Positions 8,311 through 16,751 of a stretch of DNA of 52,433 nucleotides are shown one piece after another. The DNA comes from Clostridia bacterium. GTDB taxonomy: Bacteria > Bacillota > Clostridia > UBA1212 > UBA1255. Location: the NCBI GenBank assembly GCA_017517275.1, contig JAFWZX010000012.1:1-52433 (forward strand), read 5' to 3'. The stretch's first letter is position 1; the number at the start of each line of letters is the position of its first letter. The notes under the pieces are model-generated. The model saw only the letters and a list, made by a program, of their open reading frames with translations. It searched no databases and was not told the origin of the DNA. Made by a program: the position numbers and the translations under genes.

Positions 8311-10480
8311 TTTCCGCACCTTCTTCGTATTCAGGAAGTTCCTTCCAAATCTTGAATTTTTTGTTTTCAATATCAATAACGTTAAACACTGTTAATACAG
8401 TAATAATTGTAAGTGTTAAACAAGTCAGAACGTTAAACAACGCCATAATAAATCTCTCCGTATTCATATGGTTCCAATAAAAATATGCCATAGCATCATA
8501 ATTCGACGAGCCAATCTCCGCACCTACAGATAGCCCTGTCATAACCTCAAGGACCGTAAAGAAATTCGATATTGTTGTCACCGCAAATAACCCTAACATA
8601 ATCTTATTGTTAGAGAGAATAACAGCAAACAGCATGAAAATTATAACTGGGAAGAAGTATCTTTCGTGCATTCTTGGGCCGAAAGTAACGACACCGTATA
8701 TCAATGTTGCCGCAATCATAAAGGGAATATACGGTTTTCTCGTGTTCGCTTTCTGGTATAAAACCCACGCAAGTACAGCAAATGCCACAATCGCAAGCAT
8801 GCCAAGGTGATTTAAAGTCACACCTATTTTGCCTATATTGAACACAACTTCATTATCAGGTGCCCAATTTTTATTAATCAGGAAGAAAAAGTTAAAGGCA
8901 TTTACAGTAGCATATTCATATCCGTCAACCGTTCCTCCATATAACTTAAATATCCAAACAAAAATATTAGGCTCCATCTTGATACCGAAAGGCAACATGA
9001 TGACGAAGAAAATACCGGTGAAAATAACGACACATCTTGCAATAACAAGGATTCTTTTGATTATCGGCAGTTCATTGTTTTTACTGATGAGCAATTTAAA
9101 GAGTGCATACCCTAAAACAGGCACAAGCATAATGCCCTGCGGCTTGAGTGCCACGGCAAAGGCAAGCGCTCCGGAAGCCAGCGCATATTTGTTTTGTGAA
9201 ATCCAATATACACTTGCCACCATAAACATGCTCTGAAAGGCGTCCACCTGGCCCCACGCAGTAGAATCCAACAAAACGAGAGGATTAAACAACCACAATG
9301 CGATTGCTAACAAAATCCAGTTCTTATTTGCCTTTCTAAGATTTCTGCACCACTTGTATATAAAGAAAGCTATAACACAATCAGCGATTATAGAAGGAAG
9401 CTTTATCAGCACTGTTCCAAAAGCAGTTCCGGTTCCGATACCGGTAAGCTTACAGAATTTACCAACAAAACCAAGCCAGTACATAAGCAGAGGCGGATAG
9501 TCCAGATTAATTTCCTCTGCATGACTATAAACTTCTGTTATACCGTATTCCTCCGTCATCCTTGCCCAGTATTTAAACAGATTAACGTCAATATCACACT
9601 GCGGCAACGTAACAGACCCTAATAAGCGAACAATAAAACCACATAAGATCAATATCAGAACTGTAAGCTCAACGTTTGTATGAGATTCCCTTTGTCCTGT
9701 GCTAAGAATGATATTGTCCTTGTTTTTAGCATATTTAATACAAACGGCAAAAACAGCAATGCTGACGAGCAGAACAATCAAGCCCACAGCCAACGTGTCA
9801 TCATGTCTTTCATTTTTAATTCTGCCGCTGCTGTCTTTCTCATTGGCAGAGGTCATAGTATTAACCATTGAATTTGCGATGACACCTGCCGGCAATTTAG
9901 AAAGTTGCTCTACGCACAGGTCGTCAAACCACACCTTACCTACGTTTATACCGCTGTAGAAGCCCAGTCGCAGGCATAATTCAAAGCTTGTCTGTCCTTC
10001 GCCTGTCATTCCAAAAAATTCAAGCAAGGTCCATTCCTGATCTCCTACGTACGCATAGCTGTGATAGCCTGTATTAAGAGCTGAGATATTAGCACCTACC
10101 TGGTTTTCCCCATCTCCTACATTTTCCGTCTTAATCCACACGGACGCTCTGTAAAACGTATTTTCAAGTGCATCTTCAATCTTAAGAACGTACCTTGCAT
10201 CATTTGCAGATTTATTCTCTATCGACAAACACCTGCTGTCATCCATACCGCCTGCTTCTTCGTATGTGAAAACAGTTACTCCGGAATTCAGATCATAAGC
10301 ATCCGTTATAAGACCGCCCTGTGAAAAGTTAAAATCACTTTCAAACATGACTTTCTCTTCAGCGACAGGCTTCTTTTTATTCAATAAATGTCCTGCGAGT
10401 ATGCCTGCAAGAAGCGCCACAACACAGATGCCGCAAACAAACATAATCCGATTCCTTTTATTTTGCAAAAACTTTCTCAT
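8303..10480 (-). CDS. GT-C membrane glycosyltransferase with N-terminal beta-sandwich module
   Basis: The 725-residue protein begins with a signal-anchor helix (about 13-34). An extracytoplasmic jelly-roll domain follows (about 42-195) that is clearly homologous to the one in the downstream PMT-like protein: both have a KxxND/ANDAR segment, a GA(N)NIS..G.HS turn and V.DDL/IDNIN before KLP/KAP. After a further helix (about 228-250) comes a GT-C core with ten or more helices. Asp-rich CDIDVNLFKYWARM and DYPPLLMYWLG are typical of GT39/GT87-like mannosyl- or arabinosyl-transferases using polyprenyl-phosphate sugars. It overlaps the bactofilin-like stop (ATGA) and the next gene by 8 bases, so the genes are translationally coupled. 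Donor and acceptor are unknown. Confidence 0.82.
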   Translation of the reverse strand: MRKFLQNKRNRIMFVCGICVVALLAGILAGHLLNKKKPVAEEKVMFESDFNFSQGGLITDAYDLNSGVTVFTYEEAGGMDDSRCLSIENKSANDARYVLKIEDALENTFYRASVWIKTENVGDGENQVGANISALNTGYHSYAYVGDQEWTLLEFFGMTGEGQTSFELCLRLGFYSGINVGKVWFDDLCVEQLSKLPAGVIANSMVNTMTSANEKDSSGRIKNERHDDTLAVGLIVLLVSIAVFAVCIKYAKNKDNIILSTGQRESHTNVELTVLILILCGFIVRLLGSVTLPQCDIDVNLFKYWARMTEEYGITEVYSHAEEINLDYPPLLMYWLGFVGKFCKLTGIGTGTAFGTVLIKLPSIIADCVIAFFIYKWCRNLRKANKNWILLAIALWLFNPLVLLDSTAWGQVDAFQSMFMVASVYWISQNKYALASGALAFAVALKPQGIMLVPVLGYALFKLLISKNNELPIIKRILVIARCVVIFTGIFFVIMLPFGIKMEPNIFVWIFKLYGGTVDGYEYATVNAFNFFFLINKNWAPDNEVVFNIGKIGVTLNHLGMLAIVAFAVLAWVLYQKANTRKPYIPFMIAATLIYGVVTFGPRMHERYFFPVIIFMLFAVILSNNKIMLGLFAVTTISNFFTVLEVMTGLSVGAEIGSSNYDAMAYFYWNHMNTERFIMALFNVLTCLTLTIITVLTVFNVIDIENKKFKIWKELPEYEEGAENE

Positions 10481-11193
10481 GCCTTTACTAACCTCTCCAC
10501 AACCGCACCGGGTTCAATCTCTACTTCTTTCATATATACAAGTTCATCTATAACGCAACCGCTTCTTATTATAGCACTGTCACAATATAACTGTCCTATC
10601 TGGCAACAAGACAAATCTGCTTCTATACAGTCAACAAAATCAGACGTGAGTACGTATGACTTCCTTCTTTCGTTACTGTCTTCCGCTTTCTTGGTAAGGA
10701 GAATATCTGTTATAATGCTCCTTATTTCAGACATCTGATTAGAAACAATCCGCAATTCTGTACTTTTTAAATACGTGGTAGACACAATTTTTCCAAAAAC
10801 TTTCACAGTATCAGCTTTTACGGTTCCCGAAGCAACCATCTTCGCCTCTTTAGTAAGGTTTATTCTGTTGGAACGAATCACGTCGTACGAGATAATCTCT
10901 CCACTTGACAGCAAGCTGTCTGTATACACTTTTCCGTAAAATGCAAATCTCCCGTGTTTGACTTTTATTTGTTGTGTAATAACGTCAATCTTTGCACTAC
11001 ATTCTCCGGTAACAGTCAACTTATCACAGGTGATTACCGAACCAAACTGTGCTTTTCCGGAAATTTCAACTTCTTGTGCATCCACTTTCCTGTTAAAAAC
11101 AATATTTCCGACAACACCTAAACTTCCGATATCCACAGCTTCGTTTATCGTTTCTCTACCATCCATGATAATTGTGTCGAGAGTCCCATTCAA
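10477..11193 (-). CDS. Bactofilin-like polymer-forming protein
   Basis: The 238-residue protein is made of short repeating beta segments (VVGNIVF, VEISGKAQFGS, LTVTGECSAKIDV and so on), as expected for a right-handed beta-helix of the bactofilin (DUF583) type. It has no signal peptide and would be cytoplasmic, perhaps membrane-associated. I use the TTG start at 11191-11193: a GGAGG lies 10 bases upstream inside the end of pepF, and TTG overlaps its stop as TTGA. The first in-frame ATG (11166) has no ribosome site. Position before two GT-C enzymes suggests a scaffold for surface-polymer assembly; this is inference. Confidence 0.68.
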   Translation of the reverse strand: MNGTLDTIIMDGRETINEAVDIGSLGVVGNIVFNRKVDAQEVEISGKAQFGSVITCDKLTVTGECSAKIDVITQQIKVKHGRFAFYGKVYTDSLLSSGEIISYDVIRSNRINLTKEAKMVASGTVKADTVKVFGKIVSTTYLKSTELRIVSNQMSEIRSIITDILLTKKAEDSNERRKSYVLTSDFVDCIEADLSCCQIGQLYCDSAIIRSGCVIDELVYMKEVEIEPGAVVERLVKA

Positions 11194-13010
11194 TTAAAAA
11201 CAGCCTCCATTTGAGTTACCTTTTCGGCAAATACATCAAGCGCGCTTTGAATCACGGCAGAATCTGTCAGATCAACACCTGCTTTTTTCAAAATGTTAAG
11301 CGGGTAATCGCTGCCGCCGCTCTTTAAAAAGTCAAGATATTTCTCTGTTGCGCCGGCTTCTTCTTTATTTACGTCTTTGAGTATGCCTGCCGCCAAGGCA
11401 GTAGCAGCACTAAAGCCTGTCGCATACTGATATACGTAGAATGAGTTATAAAAATGAGGAATACGAGCCCATTCCAATTCGATATCTTTATCTACGCTAC
11501 AACCTTTACCGTAGTATTTTTTGTTAAGTTTATAATAAATATCACACATAACGTCGCAAGTAAGCGGCTGTCCTGCCTGGTCCTTGGCATGAGCTTTCTT
11601 CTCAAATTCCGCAAACATGGTCTGTCTGTGAACTGTCGTCCTGAATTCTTCAAGGTAGTGATTAAGCAAATACGCTTGTTTTACTGTGTCGCCTTCCTTT
11701 TTTGCCTCGTCGAGCATATATGACATAAGCAAATTCTCATTAACTGTTGATGCCACCTCTGCAACAAAGATTTTATACGATGCATAATGATAAGGCTGAT
11801 TCGCATTGCTGTAAAAAGTATGCATTGCATGGCCAAGCTCGTGAGCTAACGTGAAAATATCGTTTATCTCTCCCTGCCAGTTAAGAAGTACGTAAGGATG
11901 TGAATCGTAGCATCCCCATGAATATGCTCCGCTTGTTTTTCCTCTGTTCTCATAAACGTCGATCCAGCCTTCTGTAAAAGCCTTTTTCATGTCTTCTACA
12001 TACTGTTTTCCCATAGGAGCCATAGCCTTTATAACAATATCCTTTGCTTCTTCAAACGTGTATTTTACCTTAGGCATCTCAACAATCGGTACGTATAAGT
12101 CATACATGTGCAATCTCTTTACGTCCAAAACCTTCTTACGAAGCTTAAGATATCTGCCAAGATCATCCAAATTCGCGTGTATTGTCGATATCAAGTTGTT
12201 ATATACTTTAACGGAGATATTGTCAGCGCTGAGTTCAGCTTCCAATGCGCTGTGATATTTACGTACCTTTGCTCCAAAGTTGTCTGCTTTGACGTTTCCG
12301 CAATAAAGCTGTGAAATAGTATTTTTAAATGAGGCGTACGTCTTATACAAAGCAGTAAAAGCAGCTTTTCTTACTTTTCTGTCTTTGGATTCAAGCATAC
12401 TTGAATATCTTCCGTGAGTCAGTTCAATTTTCTTGCCTGATTCATCTTTAATCGCAGGGAATCTTAAATCTGCATTGTTAAGCATTGTAAAAGCATTCTT
12501 AGCCGTCTGCAACGATTCTCCTGCCAGAGCAAGAATCTTCTCCTCTCCGGCTGAAAGAATATGAGCTTTGAGTCTAAGAAGCTGGCTGATAATAAATTGA
12601 TACTGCTGCAACTCCGGAACATTCTTTACATATCCGTTGATTTTCTCTTCTTCAATAGACATCAACTCCGGTTCAAAAAAAGATACGGCACCTACTAATT
12701 TGTAATATAAATTGGCCGCTTGTGCAAATAAGCCCTGATAAAGAGCATTTGAATTATCTTCGTCCAAACGCATCTTTGTATAAACGTATAACTTTTCTGT
12801 AAGGCGGGCTGCTTCAGATTGCTTCTCAAGATACTCGTATAACGTACGACCGGCTTTAGCATGAAGTTTGCCTTCATATTTCTTAAGTTCTGAAATAAGT
12901 GCATCAGCTGCATCCATCGCTTCCTTGCATGCATCATCATTTACAAAAATATCTTCCAATACCCATTTATATTTAGCGTCAACAGCGCTTCTTAACTGTA
13001 ATTCTTCCAT
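11190..13010 (-). CDS. pepF: Oligoendopeptidase F (M3 family)
   Basis: The protein has 606 residues from the ATG at 13010, which follows a perfect AGGAGG; an upstream in-frame ATG at 13049 lies close to the promoter and is not used. The zinc motif H390-E-L-G-H394 and the downstream conserved E (YASYKIFVAEVASTVNE) mark the M3B oligoendopeptidase F family, which cleaves short peptides in the cytoplasm. Length equals the family norm (about 600). It is the first gene of the seven-gene minus-strand operon and has its own promoter at 13040-13068. Its place before the surface glycosylation genes may be simple co-transcription. Confidence 0.93.
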   Translation of the reverse strand: MEELQLRSAVDAKYKWVLEDIFVNDDACKEAMDAADALISELKKYEGKLHAKAGRTLYEYLEKQSEAARLTEKLYVYTKMRLDEDNSNALYQGLFAQAANLYYKLVGAVSFFEPELMSIEEEKINGYVKNVPELQQYQFIISQLLRLKAHILSAGEEKILALAGESLQTAKNAFTMLNNADLRFPAIKDESGKKIELTHGRYSSMLESKDRKVRKAAFTALYKTYASFKNTISQLYCGNVKADNFGAKVRKYHSALEAELSADNISVKVYNNLISTIHANLDDLGRYLKLRKKVLDVKRLHMYDLYVPIVEMPKVKYTFEEAKDIVIKAMAPMGKQYVEDMKKAFTEGWIDVYENRGKTSGAYSWGCYDSHPYVLLNWQGEINDIFTLAHELGHAMHTFYSNANQPYHYASYKIFVAEVASTVNENLLMSYMLDEAKKEGDTVKQAYLLNHYLEEFRTTVHRQTMFAEFEKKAHAKDQAGQPLTCDVMCDIYYKLNKKYYGKGCSVDKDIELEWARIPHFYNSFYVYQYATGFSAATALAAGILKDVNKEEAGATEKYLDFLKSGGSDYPLNILKKAGVDLTDSAVIQSALDVFAEKVTQMEAVFN

Positions 13011-13039
13011 TTCAAACCTCCTATGTGCATAACATTGGG

Positions 13040-13068
13040 ATATTAGCACAAAAAGCGGCTTTTTTCAA
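13040..13068 (-). promoter_or_regulatory. Sigma-A promoter of the pepF operon
   Basis: On the minus strand TTGAAA (13063-13068) and TAATAT (13040-13045) are separated by 17 bp, about 35 bases before the pepF ribosome site. Confidence 0.7.
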
Positions 13069-13136
13069 TATAAATATGGTTTTTTACTCCGGAGCCACCA
13101 CAGCCCGTAAAATACCTTCAGAGTTAGATATAGTAT

Positions 13137-13175
13137 AAAAAACCGACGCCCTCGCAATTATCGAGGGCATCGGTT
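13137..13175 (-). terminator. Terminator after the Spo0A-like gene
   Basis: A 14-bp stem (13141-13154 with 13162-13175, one G-U/A-C mismatch position) is followed on the minus strand by TTTTTT. It ends the transcript of the gene at 13200-13880. Confidence 0.85.
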
Positions 13176-13199
13176 AAATATTTTGAAAAAGAGAAATTT

Positions 13200-13880
13200 T
13201 TACGCAAAAGGAAATTCGCCGGAGTAATGCAGACGAATCTGATCTGCAACCAATGCAACAAACTCTTTAGCATTCATATAAGAGCTATCTGACGATAACT
13301 CCTTCCCGATAACGACTTTTAATATGTACTTACGCGTGTTAACGTTGTTTATCTCATCCATAACTTTATTCAGGCTTCTTTCCACAGTTCTTGCACTGCT
13401 GTTAAATGCCCGTCCTATCTTGGTCATAACGGTCCTGGTAAGTTCAGGAATAAAATCCTGTGAATTAATTATCTCTACAATAACCTCTCTGAGATAATAA
13501 AAGCCCTGGTCTTTAGAGCTAAGATTAAGATTATATAATACGGCTGAAACCAGCTGCCTTTGTTCATTCTTACTTATTTTCATACGAAAACAAGATTTTC
13601 CTACTGAATCCGGAGGTAACGGTCCGCTAAAAATATTGTAAGCAGATAGCTCCGCTTCAAAATCCTTAACGGACCGAGGGTATGCAGAATCGTGCCATCG
13701 CATTGTTGTTGTGACACTATTATCAGACTTGATATACTGACACAAAGCAAGCAATTCCTCGGTACACTTTGCTGCCGCAACTAACGAGGCATTCGAATCG
13801 GCCACTAAACTTTGCACGTGGCAAAAATCAACAGACCCACCAAAGGTCTCTTCCGAACCGATTGAATGTCCTGCATACAT
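13200..13880 (-). CDS. Protein with Spo0A-type C-terminal DNA-binding domain, no receiver
   Basis: Residues about 105-222 (of 226) align by eye with the effector domain of Spo0A: GFYYLREVIVEII, LTRTVMTKIGRAFNSSARTVERS (the recognition-helix region; Spo0A has IAKKFNTTASRVERA) and the end EFVALVADQIRLHYS. The N-terminal 100 residues are not a phosphoreceiver and match nothing I know. I chose the ATG at 13880, after AGAGGA. An in-frame ATG at 13970 lies upstream of the -35 box, so it cannot be on the main transcript. The gene has its own strong promoter and terminator. It is probably a DNA-binding regulator binding a 0A-box-like site, but not controlled by phosphorylation as Spo0A is. Confidence 0.75.
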   Translation of the reverse strand: MYAGHSIGSEETFGGSVDFCHVQSLVADSNASLVAAAKCTEELLALCQYIKSDNSVTTTMRWHDSAYPRSVKDFEAELSAYNIFSGPLPPDSVGKSCFRMKISKNEQRQLVSAVLYNLNLSSKDQGFYYLREVIVEIINSQDFIPELTRTVMTKIGRAFNSSARTVERSLNKVMDEINNVNTRKYILKVVIGKELSSDSSYMNAKEFVALVADQIRLHYSGEFPFA

Positions 13881-13926
13881 TTTCCTCTTTTTCGTCCCTT
13901 CCGGACTACAAAACAACCATATACTT

Positions 13927-13955
13927 ATGATATCACAACAAATCGTTATTGTCAA
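13927..13955 (-). promoter_or_regulatory. Sigma-A promoter of the Spo0A-like gene
   Basis: The minus strand carries a perfect TTGACA (13950-13955), a 17-bp spacer and TATCAT (13927-13932). The predicted start near 13920 leaves a 40-base leader and excludes the longer N-terminus of the frame. Confidence 0.82.
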
Positions 13956-13960
13956 GGAAT

Positions 13961-14647
13961 TTATTTCCAAAACATCTGTGGATCAAGATATTCTCCCTCT
14001 TTAATTACCTCAAAATGCAAATGTGCACCTTGACTTTTTTCACAGAACACTTCCGCGCCAAGGGTTCCTATAACGCTGCCTTGTGTAACCTCATCACCCA
14101 AAGCAACTTTAAGTGTATCCAGACCGCAATAAACCGTGGTGAAGCTACCGTCTGCCGTATGATCGACAATGACCGTAAGACCGTATCGGGGATCGATCTT
14201 CACCGATGCAATCCGTCCGTTATAAGCAGCCTTGACGCTATCTCCGCTTTTGCCGGCAATATCTACCGCGCTGTGAGTACGCCATTCTTTAAGAGTAGAA
14301 TTATACACAAGCTTTTTTGCTGCAAAAGGCACCTGTACCTCTCCCTCCATAGGCTTTGTCATCTGCGTAATTGTATTTTCCGGTTTCTTTGTAGGAGCCG
14401 GAGTAATCGGCCTAGATACGTCCTGACTGTTATCTGTGGGCCTTGGAGTTTGTGTCGGTCTGCCACTGGAGATTCCGGACTGAGACGTAGCATACGGTTT
14501 TGCAGAAGGAGAGCTTTTTAACACTACGTCATTTTCGTCAGGGCTTAGCTTTATAAGCGATACTCCTGCTGCCACCAATGCAACTACACAAATTAAAATA
14601 ACGATAAGATACCCCTTATCCTGTAAAAATTTCTTTACTTTATCCAA
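13961..14647 (-). CDS. Membrane-anchored M23 endopeptidase (SpoIIQ-like architecture)
   Basis: The product has 228 residues from a TTG at 14645-14647, which follows AAAGGGTG by six bases; the upstream ATG (14707) has no ribosome site. A single membrane helix (about 13-34) is followed by a Thr/Pro-rich linker (about 40-95) and a LytM/M23 domain (about 100-225). The zinc ligands H125, D129 (HSAVD) and H211 with H209 (AHLHF) are all present, so it should be an active peptidoglycan hydrolase outside the membrane. This layout fits SpoIIQ and several general cell-wall M23 proteins. The next-door Spo0A-like regulator is suggestive but not proof of a sporulation role. Confidence 0.8.
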   Translation of the reverse strand: MDKVKKFLQDKGYLIVILICVVALVAAGVSLIKLSPDENDVVLKSSPSAKPYATSQSGISSGRPTQTPRPTDNSQDVSRPITPAPTKKPENTITQMTKPMEGEVQVPFAAKKLVYNSTLKEWRTHSAVDIAGKSGDSVKAAYNGRIASVKIDPRYGLTVIVDHTADGSFTTVYCGLDTLKVALGDEVTQGSVIGTLGAEVFCEKSQGAHLHFEVIKEGEYLDPQMFWK

Positions 14648-14725
14648 ATGTAACACCCTTTCTGTAAAGTAGAATATCTTATTCGTAGTTTTGCCCCAAA
14701 AAACCATTTATATACACTATGTGAA

Positions 14726-14754
14726 TTGACTTTGTTCCTTCTATCTTATAAAAT
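14726..14754 (+). promoter_or_regulatory. Promoter of the ANL-PlsC-ACP-LRAT operon
   Basis: TTGACT (14726-14731) and TAAAAT (14749-14754) lie 17 bp apart, about 30 bases before the ATG at 14785. Confidence 0.7.
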
Positions 14755-14784
14755 TACACAGAATATGCTAAAGAAGGATTCTAC

Positions 14785-16746
14785 ATGACTGGAAAATTCC
14801 GCAAATATCTAAACACCAATATTGCCGCACTCAAGAAAAGCACTAAAACCTTTGAAGATATTTACAATATTATGTTCAATGAGGATTCTGCCTTCATTGA
14901 TGACGTTTTCTGTGAAACGTTAGACGGCTACCGTATCAAATCAGTTACGTTCAGAGAGGTTGCTCATCATATAAAAGCCATTGCCTATGGCATTGTGTCA
15001 AAGTACTCAATCTCACACCAATACATCGGCATAGATCTTGATAACGGAGAGAATTGGGTTGCCGCTTTTTGGGCAATATTGATGAGCGGAAACAAGCCTT
15101 TTCTTATAAACAGCCGTCACCCCGTTTCCCTTGAGGAAGGAATGTTCAAAACTTTGAGCATAGAATTCAACGTAGGCAGCAAAAACACAAAGTACTCTCC
15201 CGTACTTCTTAACGTAGAATACCTTGGTTCAGAGCCGTGTCCGTGTGATTTTAAATTTAATTTTGAAAACACCTTTGCTCTTCCTACTTCGGCAACTTCT
15301 CTTAACGAAACCATATGTGTATATTCAGGTCAGGAAATCGCAACGCAGATTCTTAACACTCCGGAGATTATAAAAGAGAGCAAGCAAATTACATCGTTTT
15401 ATAAATCGACTATAAAGCAACTTTGTTTCCTGCCTTTTTACCATATTTTTGGTTTAGGAGCTGTATATTTTTGGTTCTCCTTTTTCGGTGTGACGTTAGT
15501 ATTCCTTAAAGACTATTCACCGGATACCATTTTAAAAACCTGCCGCAGACATCAGGCAACCCACGTCTTTGCAGTACCGCTTCTTTGGCATACTATCGAA
15601 AAGCAGTTGCTTCGCGAAGTAAAAAAAATGGGTGAAAAGCAGCAACGAAAATTCTCAAAAGGAATAAAACTTTCTACGAAGATTCAAAATATATTCCCGC
15701 ACCTTGGTATTAAGATAGCAAAACGTCTGTTCAAAGACGTTCACAAGAAGGTCTTCGGACCAAGTGTACAATTTTGCATAAGCGGAGGAAGCTATATTAA
15801 CGATTCCACATTGGAGATTTTAAACGGCATCGGTCTTCCCTTGCACAACGGTTTTGGAATGAGCGAGATTGGCATAACGTCAGTTGAATTACGAAGCAAG
15901 CCAAAATATCGTAACCAAAACTCCATAGGCCGGCCCTTTTCACAGGTTGAGTATGAGATCAGTTCTGAAGGAACTCTGCTTGTACGCAGCCGTTCCATCT
16001 GCACACAGATTATTGTAAACGGGAAGGTTCAAAACAGCGTAGACGAAAACGGGTGGTTTGACACGGGAGATTTCGCCCGCAAAGACAGCAACGGTTACTA
16101 CTATATCCTCGGGCGCAAAAACGACGTTATTATCGGTGAAAACGGTGAAAATCTTAATCCTGATATTATGGAAAAGCAATTTGCTTCAAGTATTAATTTG
16201 CCATATTGTATTATCAGATACAAAGATAACGACGGTTTTGTTCCTGCCATGATCGTGCAAATCAATAGATATTCAGACAGCGGATATTTGAAGGCTGTCA
16301 TCAATGCCCTGCACAATGCAAACGAATTGCTTCCCATAACAGGAAGAGTTCGCCGATTCTTTTTCACAGAAGATGAGATAGCATCCAAATCAGCGGTCAA
16401 AGTAAGTCGTCAATACGTTCAAAGAGGTATGGAAAACGGCTCAATAAAGCTTATTTCGTCAAACGATATTTTATCTCGCAAGCCTGAGGTTTTTGATGAA
16501 ACACAAGAGCTTGCCGTTAAAATAAAAGAAATTATTAGTAAGGTTTTAAATAAATCTCCGGAAGATATTACAGCAGATTTACACGTTGTTTTTGATTTAG
16601 GCGCTACAAGTCTTGATTATTTTGCAATTATTGGGGAGATTAATTCAGCCTTCGACGTTAATATAAAACTCGATGATGAGAACGGGTGTTATACAGTGCG
16701 TAGCTTCTATGAAAAAATAAAAAAAGAGCTTAATCAAGGGGTTTGA
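14785..16746 (+). CDS. AMP-binding (ANL) acyl-activating enzyme fused to a carrier domain
   Basis: The 653-residue protein is expected to activate a carboxylate as acyl-AMP and load it on a phosphopantetheine arm. The ANL N-domain spans about 30-440: N355-GFGMSE-E361 is motif A5 and GWFDTG-D429 is motif A7; GRKNDVI is the hinge. Lys539 (SKSAVKVSR) fits the A10 lysine. The P-loop A3 motif is strongly degenerate: TSATS (168-172) is followed by LNET where TSGTTGxPK is normal, so the lysine and glycines are missing. A C-terminal carrier domain (about 575-650) has the attachment Ser609 in LGATSLDY. It heads an operon with PlsC, ACP and LRAT genes, so a fatty acid is the likely substrate. Confidence 0.83.
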   Translation: MTGKFRKYLNTNIAALKKSTKTFEDIYNIMFNEDSAFIDDVFCETLDGYRIKSVTFREVAHHIKAIAYGIVSKYSISHQYIGIDLDNGENWVAAFWAILMSGNKPFLINSRHPVSLEEGMFKTLSIEFNVGSKNTKYSPVLLNVEYLGSEPCPCDFKFNFENTFALPTSATSLNETICVYSGQEIATQILNTPEIIKESKQITSFYKSTIKQLCFLPFYHIFGLGAVYFWFSFFGVTLVFLKDYSPDTILKTCRRHQATHVFAVPLLWHTIEKQLLREVKKMGEKQQRKFSKGIKLSTKIQNIFPHLGIKIAKRLFKDVHKKVFGPSVQFCISGGSYINDSTLEILNGIGLPLHNGFGMSEIGITSVELRSKPKYRNQNSIGRPFSQVEYEISSEGTLLVRSRSICTQIIVNGKVQNSVDENGWFDTGDFARKDSNGYYYILGRKNDVIIGENGENLNPDIMEKQFASSINLPYCIIRYKDNDGFVPAMIVQINRYSDSGYLKAVINALHNANELLPITGRVRRFFFTEDEIASKSAVKVSRQYVQRGMENGSIKLISSNDILSRKPEVFDETQELAVKIKEIISKVLNKSPEDITADLHVVFDLGATSLDYFAIIGEINSAFDVNIKLDDENGCYTVRSFYEKIKKELNQGV

Positions 16747-16751
16747 TTCAC

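Noticed and set aside
13881-13970. Longer N-terminus of the Spo0A-like protein (ATG at 13970)
   Set aside because: That ATG lies upstream of a near-perfect TTGACA-17-TATCAT promoter and has no ribosome site.
13949-14521. 190-codon plus-strand frame opposite the M23 gene
   Set aside because: It is a shadow of the M23 coding sequence; no ribosome site and no recognisable protein features.
14785-16746. Nonribosomal peptide synthetase module
   Set aside because: There is one ANL and one carrier domain but no condensation or thioesterase domain, and the neighbours are lipid acyltransferases.
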